Shown here one piece after another: positions 15,385 through 23,843 of a stretch of 38,409 bases of DNA. The notes beneath the pieces are model-generated. The model had not been told where the DNA came from. It was given only the letters and a program-made list of their open reading frames with translations, and did no database searches. The stretch lies in contig CALBGI010000064.1 of assembly GCA_937893675.1 (NCBI GenBank), positions 1 to 38,409 on the forward strand, written 5' to 3'. The stretch comes from an uncultured Blautia sp. (lineage in GTDB: Bacteria > Bacillota > Clostridia > Lachnospirales > Lachnospiraceae). Every line of letters begins with the position of its first letter. The stretch's first letter is position 1. The position numbers were made by a program, and so were the translations under genes.

Positions 15385-17526
15385 TTAATAGCCGTACATT
15401 TTTTCCAACGTGGTCTCTACGGTCTTCGCGCCGTCCTTGACATCGTCGCCGTAGGGGAAGGCAATCTTATCGTCAACGCTTAAGCCTTCCTTGATCAGCA
15501 CACTGTAGCCGCCATCCACGTTCGCTCCCACCGTCACCTTCTGTTTTTTGAGGATCCCATTGACATCCTTGTAAGTATAGCTTACGCCGTCTTCCGTGCG
15601 CACAAAAGCTTTGGGAATGATCAGCGCCCCCTCTGTCATAACCTGATTTTCCAGAGTGACTGTGAGCCAGTCCTGATCCCTGAGCTGTATGGACGGATCC
15701 TCCACTGCTGCACTGTAGGTATAGTAAGACACATTGGGGTTTCCCTCTCCCATATACATCTGCGCGGAAATGGGATAATCCGAAACCTCCAGTACTTTGG
15801 CTGTAAAGGTTCCGCTTTCGTAACTCATGCAGTTGAGAAGCGTGCCTTCCTTAACTTCATCCAGCATCAGCTCACTGACGGTTCCGCTGACATAAAAGCC
15901 ATCCTTACTCTTAATGCGCATGAACACATCCTCTGTGGTAGCTCCCGTCACAGGATCTCCCATATAGTCCACGGTACCTTCCAGTTTACTGATAATATTC
16001 TTACGGTTTATCTTTTTTTCCAGTTTTGTAATCTTCAGCTGATTTTCCTGCTTGTTCAGCTGCAGATCCGAAATCAGGTTCTTCTGAAGCTCAATGGCGT
16101 CTTCGCGGCTCATGGTGGACTGTCCTGTGCCTCCGTCGGAGCCTCCCATATTTCCCCCGTTGTCGGTTTCCGGCTCAAACTGGGACGCGCCTGCAAGCGT
16201 CATCTCAAGCTCCGCATCCATATTGGCCGGTCCTTCCAGAAGGCTTCCGTCAATGAGATAGTAACCAATACAGGAGTCTTTGCGGTTGGCCGGGTCGCCG
16301 ATCAGATCCAGGCTGTGGAATTCCAGCTGAAACCAGCTTCCGCCTTCCTGCTCCACTCTTGTCCCATCCTGATTGTAGCCAGCCATTTTGTTGAAAAAGG
16401 AACCGCGCACGCGCACACTTCCGCCGGAGCTGCTGCACAGGAAAACGTAAGGATCTTCTTCTGTGCCGGTACCGCAGTAAGGCTCAGAATCATAATCCAG
16501 GATCTGGTAAAAATAGGGTGTCCCGTCCGTAAAGCCGGGCTGGCCCTGCACACCATCGTACATGTCATCGGTAAATTCCTCTCCCGGTGCCGGCGTCGGC
16601 GTCGGCTTTGGCTCATCGAATTCTCCGGAAGTAAAACCATCTTCCGGAAGCGTTTCCTGCGCCTCCCCATCCGAAAATCCACCTATGGAAGGATCCTGAT
16701 ACGAAACATCCGCATCGTCAAATATTTCCTGAGAAGCATCTCCGCCCGTAAAATCTTCGGGACTCTCGCCCTCGTCGGACCATTCCTCCGCTGCCGGCTC
16801 CTGCATCTGCACTCCGCCGTCAGGCTCACTGCCAAAATCCTCTGCCGCTGCCAGAAGAATGGGATTGTATGCCGCTGCCAGATATATCTCCCTGTCCGAT
16901 GCCGGCAATTCTGCGACAGGGCTTCCCGGATCCCCCAGGTCATCTCCCGGCGTCAGCGCATCCCCGTCCACAGAGCTTAGATCATCGTCCATCCCGCTCA
17001 CAGAGCTCATATCATCTCCGTTTCCTGAGGAGCTGCCTCCCGGCGCCGCAGTACTGCCGTTACTTCCCAGGCTTCCGGTTCCTCCCGTGCCGCCCGTAAT
17101 ACCGCCGGTACTGCCTTCCTCTACGATCGGCCCTCCGTTTTCCAGGCTGTAAAGCCTGTCCGCAGCCTTATCCAGCTGCTGGTCATACTGCTGGTCTCTG
17201 AGGCGTGCAATGTTCAGTTCCATTTCCACAAGCGTCATATCAAAGGTGATCAGCGGATCGCCCACGGAAACACTGTCGCCCTGCTGTACATATACCTGAT
17301 CGATGATCATGTCCTTATCCACGGTGATGTTCTGGGTGACATTCGTGGTGACATGCCCCTCCAGACTGGTGCTTGGCATGTAAAAATCACTTTTGATGCT
17401 GTCCACGCCAACTACCATGACCTCTTTCTGATTCGCTTTTTTCATATAGTACAGTGCACCTGCACCGCCGCCGGCCGCCACAGTCACAGCGAGGACCACC
17501 GCAATTATTTTTTTTGCTTTACCCAT
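15385..17526 (-). CDS. HlyD/MacA-like adaptor with large hairpin insertion
   Basis: The protein has 713 residues, nearly twice a usual adaptor. An N-terminal anchor (about 6-28) is followed by a lipoyl half (residues about 60-100, with VQQGDSVSVGDPL) and the first coiled-coil arm (about 100-130). Residues about 135-470 are an insertion: Gly/Ser/Thr-rich linker, Asp/Glu/Pro-rich stretch, then a compact domain with GTGTEEDPYVFLC and SWFQLEFHSLDL. From about 472 the second coiled-coil arm (QLNKQENQLKITKLEKK), the second lipoyl half (KLEGTVDYMGDP) and the barrel domains follow. Its place between the ATPase and permease makes it the likely core adaptor of this transporter. AGAGGTGAGG precedes the ATG. 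The insert probably projects from the tip of the hairpin; what it contacts is unknown. Confidence 0.88.
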   Translation of the reverse strand: MGKAKKIIAVVLAVTVAAGGGAGALYYMKKANQKEVMVVGVDSIKSDFYMPSTSLEGHVTTNVTQNITVDKDMIIDQVYVQQGDSVSVGDPLITFDMTLVEMELNIARLRDQQYDQQLDKAADRLYSLENGGPIVEEGSTGGITGGTGGTGSLGSNGSTAAPGGSSSGNGDDMSSVSGMDDDLSSVDGDALTPGDDLGDPGSPVAELPASDREIYLAAAYNPILLAAAEDFGSEPDGGVQMQEPAAEEWSDEGESPEDFTGGDASQEIFDDADVSYQDPSIGGFSDGEAQETLPEDGFTSGEFDEPKPTPTPAPGEEFTDDMYDGVQGQPGFTDGTPYFYQILDYDSEPYCGTGTEEDPYVFLCSSSGGSVRVRGSFFNKMAGYNQDGTRVEQEGGSWFQLEFHSLDLIGDPANRKDSCIGYYLIDGSLLEGPANMDAELEMTLAGASQFEPETDNGGNMGGSDGGTGQSTMSREDAIELQKNLISDLQLNKQENQLKITKLEKKINRKNIISKLEGTVDYMGDPVTGATTEDVFMRIKSKDGFYVSGTVSELMLDEVKEGTLLNCMSYESGTFTAKVLEVSDYPISAQMYMGEGNPNVSYYTYSAAVEDPSIQLRDQDWLTVTLENQVMTEGALIIPKAFVRTEDGVSYTYKDVNGILKKQKVTVGANVDGGYSVLIKEGLSVDDKIAFPYGDDVKDGAKTVETTLEKMYGY

Positions 17527-17536
17527 CTCGGCGACC

Positions 17537-18208
17537 TCACCTCTTTTCTTTCAGCTCGCCGTCGCGAATGGTCACGACGCGCTTTGCATGGGAGGCGATT
17601 TCCGGGTCATGGGTAATCATCAGCACGGAAACACCCTCGTCATTGAGTTTCTGAAAAAGCTCCATTACCTGGGCGCCGGACTTGCTGTCCAGAGCTCCGG
17701 TAGGCTCATCCGCCAGAAGAAGCCTGGGATTGTTCACGATCGCCCTAGCAATCGCAACTCTCTGCATCTGTCCTCCGGAAAGCTGATTCGGCCGGAAATC
17801 CATACGGTCTGCAAGCCCCACCCTGGCCAGGGCTTTTGCCGCCCGCTCTTTTCGCTCTTTTTTGGGAACATGGGCATAATTCAACGGCATTTCTACATTG
17901 GAAAGCGCCGTCTGTCTGGGAAGCAGATGAAAGCTCTGAAACACAAAACCGATTTTTTTCAGCCGGATATCCGACATCTGATTCTCTGTACATTTTCTCA
18001 CATCTTCGCCATCCAGAAAAAATTCGCCCTTCGTAGCCTGGTCCAGACAGCCGATGATATTCATCAGCGTCGTTTTTCCGGAACCGGAGGGTCCCATGAT
18101 CGCCACATATTCTCCCTCTTCCATGGAAAAATCCACATCCTTCAAAACCGGAACCGTCATTTTTCCCTGCTGATAATCCTTATATATCCCCTTGAGTTCT
18201 AATATCAT
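17537..18208 (-). CDS. MacB/LolD-type ABC ATPase
   Basis: This is the 223-residue ATP-binding subunit of the efflux system. Complete motifs are visible: Walker A GPSGSGKT (39-46), Q-loop Q91, signature LSGGQMQ (143-149), Walker B LLLADEPTG with catalytic E168, D-loop SALD-like GALD, and switch H200 in MITHD. The length and the NIIGCLD and SNVEMPL segments are typical of the LolD/MacB group rather than of sugar importers, so it should power the MacB permease at 14107 and not the MalF/MalG-like permeases. GGAG precedes the ATG, 14 bases after the first adaptor gene. Confidence 0.96.
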   Translation of the reverse strand: MILELKGIYKDYQQGKMTVPVLKDVDFSMEEGEYVAIMGPSGSGKTTLMNIIGCLDQATKGEFFLDGEDVRKCTENQMSDIRLKKIGFVFQSFHLLPRQTALSNVEMPLNYAHVPKKERKERAAKALARVGLADRMDFRPNQLSGGQMQRVAIARAIVNNPRLLLADEPTGALDSKSGAQVMELFQKLNDEGVSVLMITHDPEIASHAKRVVTIRDGELKEKR

Positions 18209-18222
18209 TGCAAAAATCTCCT

Positions 18223-19788
18223 CTATTCCATGTCCTCGATCATCTGCGCGCTGTCCATAGGAATTTCTTCATCAATGACCGGGGCATTTCCCATCGGAAT
18301 ATCCTCCATATCCTCGATCATCTGCACATCGCCCATGTCGTCATCCTCTATGATCTGCGCATTGTCCATGGATTCGTCCAGATCATCCACAACCGTAACC
18401 TCCGATGTGGGATCGCCCATATCCTCTTCCACTGCCGCTGTTTCTGCCGAAGCGCCGTCTCCGCTGTCCATGGAAACCGGAGTCTCCCCTGCCGCATCCT
18501 GAACATCCGCGGACGCTGCCGCGCCTGCATCCATGCCGCCCATCTGGGTTCCGTCGCCCACCACCGTCGTCATGCCTTCGAGAAGTCCCTCTGTGGGGAA
18601 CGCAATTTTGTCTGACGCGGTGACGCCGTCCACGATCTCATACTGTGCGAGCGCGTCATCATGGCTTCCCAGGATCACCTGGCGCTTTTCCAGACGATTC
18701 TTGTCATTTGCCGCCCACACATAGGGATTTTCTTTATCTGCGTCTACAATATAATAGTCGCTGAGCCACAGTCCCTCTTTTTTCTCTCCCTGCCCATCGT
18801 CTCTTTCTATATACACATGCTGTCCAAGCATCAGACCTTCCGAATTTTCCAGGCTCACATAGAACGGATAGGTGCTGGAAGAGGTCTGGCTTCCGCTGGC
18901 ATCCATCATACCGTACATCATGGCGCTGCTTCCGGAGGAAGCATTCTCCTGGTCGATCTTTCCCATAATGCCATTCCACGTCTGATTCTCATCCACTCTG
19001 GAGCGAATGATCACCGGCATTCCTTCCATCATCATAACCTGTTCTTTGTTCTGCTCGTTGACACTTCCCTTCACCCGATAGGCTCCGGTGCTCAAAATCG
19101 TAATAAACGCGTTGCTCTCTCCATTTCCCGCTGCGCTGTAGTAGGTATCCGTCCCGGATTCATCCAGACTGTCCCCGCTGTCATTGGAAAGCTTCGAGGT
19201 GTCTATTTTTTGAATGATGCCGTCTATCGGGCTGCGCACTTCCGTATTTCCCGTGGCATTCTGAAGCTTCTGGATCTCCGCTTCCTTGCTGGTCTGCTGA
19301 TATGTATTCTTCTGCAGGTTCATCCGGCTGGTCTCGATCTCTATGGTATAGGAAAGCAGGTTGTCCTCCGACGCCTCCTCCTTCTCCGCCTCAAGAGTCT
19401 CTATCTGGGCTGTCAGGCTCCTGGCCTCGTTTTTGAGTCGGTCCAGCTCCAGCTTCGCCTCCTGCAGATCCTCCTGGATGCTGCTCAGATCATACTCAAA
19501 CAAAAGCTGCCCCTGGGTCACCACATCTCCGGACTTTACTTCCACCTTCGTCACCTTCCGGCCGTTTTCTATGTTTACCTCCACCGTTTCCTGCGGCTCC
19601 ACAACGCCCGCATAACGGTTGGATGTTCCCGTGGAAAGCCCCATAATGGAACTGATAGAGGACACATAAGCCGTCTCCCCTTCCGCAGCTGCTGTATTCT
19701 CTTTTTCGTGAAAATAATACCAGCCGCCTGCACCAGCAGCGCACACCAGCAGCAGAATTCCCGCGGCAATCAAGATACGTTTTTTCAT
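18223..19788 (-). CDS. HlyD/MacA-like adaptor with acidic repetitive tail
   Basis: This 521-residue protein is the first gene of the efflux operon. The anchor helix is at about 3-22, lipoyl half VEVKSGDVVTQGQLLFEYD, coiled-coil hairpin about 95-180, second lipoyl half NTEVRSPIDGIIQKID, then barrel and membrane-proximal domains ending near KIAFPTEGLLEGMTTVV. About 105 further residues form an acidic Asp/Glu/Met/Ile-rich tail with repeated elements (AQIIED, VQMIED, AQMIED; IPMGNA, IPMDSA). I do not know a role for this tail; a metal- or cation-binding or cell-wall-facing extension is possible. The ATG at 19788 is chosen because GGAGGG lies just upstream; the frame is open seven codons further. 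Two adaptors for one ABC pair is unusual. Confidence 0.88.
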   Translation of the reverse strand: MKKRILIAAGILLLVCAAGAGGWYYFHEKENTAAAEGETAYVSSISSIMGLSTGTSNRYAGVVEPQETVEVNIENGRKVTKVEVKSGDVVTQGQLLFEYDLSSIQEDLQEAKLELDRLKNEARSLTAQIETLEAEKEEASEDNLLSYTIEIETSRMNLQKNTYQQTSKEAEIQKLQNATGNTEVRSPIDGIIQKIDTSKLSNDSGDSLDESGTDTYYSAAGNGESNAFITILSTGAYRVKGSVNEQNKEQVMMMEGMPVIIRSRVDENQTWNGIMGKIDQENASSGSSAMMYGMMDASGSQTSSSTYPFYVSLENSEGLMLGQHVYIERDDGQGEKKEGLWLSDYYIVDADKENPYVWAANDKNRLEKRQVILGSHDDALAQYEIVDGVTASDKIAFPTEGLLEGMTTVVGDGTQMGGMDAGAAASADVQDAAGETPVSMDSGDGASAETAAVEEDMGDPTSEVTVVDDLDESMDNAQIIEDDDMGDVQMIEDMEDIPMGNAPVIDEEIPMDSAQMIEDME

Positions 19789-19849
19789 AATACCCTCCAA
19801 ACACCGCATTGCGATGCCATCTGAAAATCAGTCAATAATATGCTTCTTT

Positions 19850-19878
19850 ATCATACCAGATTCCCTCTGAAATGAAAA
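19850..19878 (-). promoter_or_regulatory. Promoter of the four-gene efflux operon
   Basis: On the minus strand, TTTTCA (19873-19878), 17 bases, then TATGAT (19850-19855), about 62 bases before the first adaptor ATG. The weak -35 fits activator control by the repeats just upstream (19897-19915). Confidence 0.55.
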
Positions 19879-19896
19879 GTCCTGCGGAAAAACCCT

Positions 19897-19915
19897 TCGA
19901 AAATCCATCGAAAAT
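19897..19915. promoter_or_regulatory. Tandem 11-base direct repeat, putative operator
   Basis: TCGAAAAT occurs at 19897-19904 and 19908-19915, spaced 11 bases start to start, 18 bases upstream of the -35 of the efflux operon. The spacing is that of OmpR-type regulator dimers. The motif differs from the TCTCTAA boxes at 7091 and 12654, so another regulator is implied. The remainder of 19789-20029 holds the two promoters and no gene. Confidence 0.45.
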
Positions 19916-19967
19916 TCACACTTTCTTTATTGTTATTTTATGAAAAAGCCATAGAAATAATGTTTTT

Positions 19968-19996
19968 TTGACTTTTTATACAAAATCTGGTAAAAT
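19968..19996 (+). promoter_or_regulatory. Promoter of the lipoprotein gene
   Basis: TTGACT (19968-19973), a 17-base spacer and TAAAAT (19991-19996) lie about 33 bases before the ATG at 20030, with AAGGAAGG as ribosome binding site. Confidence 0.75.
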
Positions 19997-20029
19997 TAGT
20001 AGAAATAATTTTAAGGAAGGAAAAACCCT

Positions 20030-21175
20030 ATGAAGATGAAAAGACATTTATTGCCGTTTCTTCTGATACTCTTTTCCATTTTTTGTACCGGCTGCTCACA
20101 GCTTTGCAAGACAGATGTGGAAGAGGTCGTATTGAATGAACTGGATTTGTTAAAGAATCTGGATGGCGACACGGCAATGAAGTATATTTCCTACAAAGAG
20201 CTGTTTCCCGACGCTACCGACAACACAGAGCTTTCTGACAAAATCAAAGATGTATTTCTTTTATTTTTCCAAAATTTTGATTACAAAATTCTGGATATTC
20301 ATGTTGACCAGGAAGAAAAAACCGCAGTTGCCTCCCTCGAGCTGTCCACCACGGACGCAGAGACTCTGGCAAAGGATTTCCGCAAAAGTCATCTGGAAAG
20401 CGAAATCCTGCTGGCAGCTGACGCAGAGAACACAAAAGCAGACATTTATTCCCTGGAGGAGCGATATCTCCTTCTCAACGACCTTCTCACCTCCCATGAG
20501 TACGAGACCGTAAAACGCGACTGTACCATTGAGCTCAGAAACGTCGGCGCAGAAGAATCCCAATGGGAAATTGTTCAGACATATTCTCTGGAAAATGACC
20601 TGGTTGGCGGTCTGATTACTTATCTTTCCGATCCGGACATTCTTTCCCCTGAAGACACTCTGAAAGTTTATCTGAATACGCTGAAAAAAATGGACACACA
20701 GGAAATGTGCAACTATCTTGGCGTGAGCAGCCTTCTGAACACGGACGATGACATCAAAAACGAGATTGCCGCCGCCCTTACAGAGCAGGTGCATAAAAAT
20801 TTCGACTATGAAATCGCAGAATGTACCACAGACGGCTATCTTTCCTCCATTGAGGCAGAACTTACCACCTTTGACAGTGATGCCATCATGGATTCCTACC
20901 AAAAAGAATTCAACGCCTATCTCAGTGAGGTTGACGCTGTTCTCGACGGTCCGGAAATCCGGTATGAAAAATCCTGTCAGATGCTCCTCGCCCATATCCG
21001 GGAGAATACTGCCGTAACGACAGCCACCGTAACCTTTACACTGGAAAACGACGGGGCGTCCTGGAAACTGAAAGACAACAGCGAAGCGTTGGGAAACGCT
21101 ATTTTCGGCACTCTGTCCTCCACGCCCACAGAAGAAACGACGGAGGAATTCCCGGAGGAGTATTCCGAAGAATAA
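20030..21175 (+). CDS. Internally duplicated lipoprotein of unknown function
   Basis: The protein has 381 residues. An N-terminal signal peptide ends in the lipobox-like FCTGC, with C22 as the lipidation site. Two similar halves follow: about 31-130 and about 205-305. Both contain a leading helix with L..LK.LD/MD, then NFDY (82-85 and 257-260), then an acidic strand and an LxTTDA/LTTFDS segment. The C-terminus is a Thr/Glu-rich tail (TEETTEEFPEEYSEE). I do not recognise a named family; the halves have the size of small cystatin- or NTF2-like folds often found in clostridial lipoproteins, but that is a guess. It is a single-gene unit with its own promoter and terminator, transcribed away from the efflux operon. 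Confidence 0.85.
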   Translation: MKMKRHLLPFLLILFSIFCTGCSQLCKTDVEEVVLNELDLLKNLDGDTAMKYISYKELFPDATDNTELSDKIKDVFLLFFQNFDYKILDIHVDQEEKTAVASLELSTTDAETLAKDFRKSHLESEILLAADAENTKADIYSLEERYLLLNDLLTSHEYETVKRDCTIELRNVGAEESQWEIVQTYSLENDLVGGLITYLSDPDILSPEDTLKVYLNTLKKMDTQEMCNYLGVSSLLNTDDDIKNEIAAALTEQVHKNFDYEIAECTTDGYLSSIEAELTTFDSDAIMDSYQKEFNAYLSEVDAVLDGPEIRYEKSCQMLLAHIRENTAVTTATVTFTLENDGASWKLKDNSEALGNAIFGTLSSTPTEETTEEFPEEYSEE

Positions 21176-21186
21176 CCCCAAAAATC

Positions 21187-21222
21187 AAGAGCTGACATCC
21201 ACCACCATCGATGTCAGCTCTT
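21187..21222. terminator. Bidirectional terminator
   Basis: A perfect 13 bp stem (core GAGCTGACATC/GATGTCAGCTC) with a 10-base loop lies between the convergent lipoprotein and TSUP genes. T-rich sequence follows on the plus strand (TTTGTTGT) and on the minus strand (TTGATTTTT). Confidence 0.88.
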
Positions 21223-21274
21223 TGTTGTATTACAAAAAATTACGCCCTGATGTTCCCATGATATAAAAAATTCC

Positions 21275-22036
21275 TTACAGCAGCTCCGCGAGCAGCTTCA
21301 CAAACAGAAGTCCCAGCACTGCCAGAATGATGGGGCGCACAATTTTGCTTCCATTCTTCATCACCATTCCGGAACCCACGTAATGTCCGGCAATGGAAAA
21401 CACAGATGCCGCCAGACCCAGCGGCACCAGAATCTGTCCGCTGAACAAAAAAATAACCATGGCCGCCACATTGGAGGACAGATTTGCAAGTTTCATGGTT
21501 CCGGAGGCCTTTGCCACCTTCATTTTCGCCGCTCCCGTATAAAACAGCAACAAAAAGGTACCTGTGCCAGGCCCGTAAAACCCGTCATAGCAGCCCACCA
21601 GAAGAGAGCTTGCACCGCAGATGAGCCACTGCTTCTTCCGCGAAAGAACCGCATCGCTTCCCTCATCCAGATTTTTCTTGTGCAGCACATAAAAAGCAAC
21701 CACAGGGAGTACGGGAAGCAGCATCCCCTTCAGGATGCGGTCACTGGCCAGAAGCGCAAGATTCGCTCCCATGCAGGACCCCAAAAGAGCCATGGACACG
21801 CAGGGAACGGCAAGCCCCCAGTCCACAAAATGGTTTCTGCACAGCCGCACCGTGGAAATCACAGTGCCGGTCGCCGAAGAAAGCTTGTTGGTCGCAATGG
21901 CATTGTGCATGGGCACCCCGGCAAAAAGATACGCAGGCAGGGAGATCAAACCACCCCCGCCTGCGACGGAATCCACAAAGCTTGCCAGAAATACCATAGG
22001 ACACACAGTGAGAAATGCCTGTATGGTAAGTTCCAT
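21275..22036 (-). CDS. TSUP-family (TauE/SafE) membrane permease
   Basis: The protein has 253 residues and about eight hydrophobic helices. The characteristic start (FLASFVDSVAGGGGLISLPAY, at about 13-33) and the repeated half with LLVGCYDGFYGPGTGTFLL mark the TauE/SafE family, proposed to move sulfite, sulfonates or other small organic anions. The substrate here cannot be assigned. I chose the ATG at 22036, one base after the aspS stop, with GGAGG 12 bases upstream; a longer frame begins inside aspS without a better site. It is the last gene of the apt-to-aspS run, probably by read-through. Confidence 0.9.
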   Translation of the reverse strand: MELTIQAFLTVCPMVFLASFVDSVAGGGGLISLPAYLFAGVPMHNAIATNKLSSATGTVISTVRLCRNHFVDWGLAVPCVSMALLGSCMGANLALLASDRILKGMLLPVLPVVAFYVLHKKNLDEGSDAVLSRKKQWLICGASSLLVGCYDGFYGPGTGTFLLLFYTGAAKMKVAKASGTMKLANLSSNVAAMVIFLFSGQILVPLGLAASVFSIAGHYVGSGMVMKNGSKIVRPIILAVLGLLFVKLLAELL

Positions 22037-22037
22037 T

Positions 22038-23831
22038 TTATTCTTTTTCCTCCGGCTCCACTTCAAGTCCCAGCTCCTGAAGCTGTGCCTCGCTGACCCG
22101 GCTGGGAGACTGTGTCATAAGACAGGAAGCGTCTTTTACCTTGGGGAAAGCAATGACATCACGGATGCTGTCCACCTTTGCCATAAGCATTACCAGGCGG
22201 TCAAGACCATAGGCCAGTCCTGCGTGAGGCGGCACGCCGTATTTGAACGCATTGAGCAGGAATCCGAACTGCTCATAGGCTGCTTCCTTGGTAAAGCCAA
22301 GCTTCTCAAACATTTTCTCCTGAATATCATTCTGGTGGATTCGCACGCTTCCTCCGCCAATTTCGTTTCCATTCAACACAATGTCATAAGCCTTTGCGCG
22401 CACACGGCCCGGGTCGGTGTCAAGAAGGGGCAGATCCTCCTCCATGAGCATGGTAAAGGGATGGTGCATCGCTGTAAAGCGGTTTTCCTCCTCATTCCAC
22501 TCCAGAAGAGGGAATTCCGTTACCCAGACGAAACGGTACTCATCCTTGTCCAGAAGCTCCATCTGTTTTGCCAGCTCCACACGAAGCGCGCCCAGAACAT
22601 CATAAACTACTTTGTTCTTGTCTGCCGCAAAAAGAAGCAGGTCTCCCGCCTCGCCGTCCATGGCTGCGATCAGCGCGTCCATCTCGTCCTCTGTCATAAA
22701 TTTGGCAAAGGAAGATTTTCTGGTGCCGTCCTCGGCAATGGCGATGTAGGCAAGCCCCTTTGCGCCGTAGTCCTTCGCAAAATCAACCAGCTTGTCGATC
22801 TTCTTTCTTGGCATACTTCCCTGCCCTTTTGCGTTGATGCCGCGAACGCTTCCGCCGTTTTCCAGAGCGCCTGTAAATACGCCGAATCCGCAGTTTTTCA
22901 CAATCTCGCTTACGTCATGAAGCTCCATGCCAAACCGCATATCGGGCTTGTCGGAGCCGAAACGGTCCATTGCCTCCTGCCAGGTGATGCGCTGGATGGG
23001 AAGCGGAATCTCCACGCCCAGTACCTCTTTGAACAAAAATGCCAGATAACGCTCGTTCACATCGATCACATCGTCCACATCCACAAAGGAAAGCTCCATG
23101 TCGATCTGGGTAAATTCCGGCTGACGGTCCGCACGCAGATCCTCATCACGGAAGCACCGGGCGATCTGGATGTAACGGTCATAGCCGGAGCACATAAGAA
23201 GCTGCTTGTAAAGCTGGGGAGACTGGGGCAGTCCATAAAAGCTTCCCGGATGCACGCGGGACGGCACCAGGTAGTCTCTGGCTCCCTCGGGCGTACTCTT
23301 TCCAAGCATAGGTGTCTCGATCTCCAGAAAGCCCTCTTTTGCAAAAAACTGTCTGGTGAGCATGGCAACCTGGCTCTTCAGCATCAGGTTTCTCTGAATA
23401 TCCGGACGACGCAGATCCAGATAGCGGTATTTCAGACGGATGTCGTCCTTTGTCTTGCTGTTTTCCTCAATGGGGAAGGGGGGAACCTCCGCCTCCGCCA
23501 GCACGCGGAGAGATGTCACACGGAGCTCCATCTCACCGGTGGCAAGGTTTTCGTTCACCGCGCCGCCGCGCTTTTCCACGATACCGGTTACCGCAATGAC
23601 AAACTCGCTGCGCAGCTTTCCTGCTTTTGCGAAGCCTTCCTCATCAATGCTTCCATTTTCAAAAATCAGCTGCATGATTCCGGAACGGTCGCGCAGATCC
23701 ACAAACACGATTCCGCCTTTGTCGCGGGCTTTCTGCACCCAGCCCATCAATGTCACCTCACGGCCAGTCATCTCTTTTGTGACTTCCGCACAGCGGCAGG
23801 TTCTCTTTAATCCCTGCATACTTTCTGCCAT
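22038..23831 (-). CDS. aspS: Aspartyl-tRNA synthetase
   Basis: This 597-residue class II synthetase charges tRNA-Asp. The N-terminal OB-fold anticodon domain (about 1-105), catalytic core with YRYLDLRRPDIQRN and RCFRDEDLRADRQPEFTQID (motif 2 region), the bacterial GAD insertion (about 290-410), and motif 3 (GLAYGLDRLVMLM) are all visible. The length is that of the bacterial type. Whether it also charges tRNA-Asn cannot be told from this alone. AGGAGG precedes the ATG at 23831, and the gene starts 12 bases after hisS, as in many Firmicutes. Confidence 0.98.
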   Translation of the reverse strand: MAESMQGLKRTCRCAEVTKEMTGREVTLMGWVQKARDKGGIVFVDLRDRSGIMQLIFENGSIDEEGFAKAGKLRSEFVIAVTGIVEKRGGAVNENLATGEMELRVTSLRVLAEAEVPPFPIEENSKTKDDIRLKYRYLDLRRPDIQRNLMLKSQVAMLTRQFFAKEGFLEIETPMLGKSTPEGARDYLVPSRVHPGSFYGLPQSPQLYKQLLMCSGYDRYIQIARCFRDEDLRADRQPEFTQIDMELSFVDVDDVIDVNERYLAFLFKEVLGVEIPLPIQRITWQEAMDRFGSDKPDMRFGMELHDVSEIVKNCGFGVFTGALENGGSVRGINAKGQGSMPRKKIDKLVDFAKDYGAKGLAYIAIAEDGTRKSSFAKFMTEDEMDALIAAMDGEAGDLLLFAADKNKVVYDVLGALRVELAKQMELLDKDEYRFVWVTEFPLLEWNEEENRFTAMHHPFTMLMEEDLPLLDTDPGRVRAKAYDIVLNGNEIGGGSVRIHQNDIQEKMFEKLGFTKEAAYEQFGFLLNAFKYGVPPHAGLAYGLDRLVMLMAKVDSIRDVIAFPKVKDASCLMTQSPSRVSEAQLQELGLEVEPEEKE

Positions 23832-23843
23832 GATCTTATCCTC

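Noticed and set aside
17537..18208. This ATPase as the missing partner of the MalF/MalG-like permeases
   Set aside because: Its length and motifs are of the LolD/MacB type, it lacks the C-terminal regulatory domain of sugar-importer ATPases, and it sits between MacB-system genes.
21735..23810. 691-codon open frame on the plus strand
   Set aside because: It mirrors aspS on the opposite strand, has no ribosome site or family motif, and arises from the codon bias of aspS.
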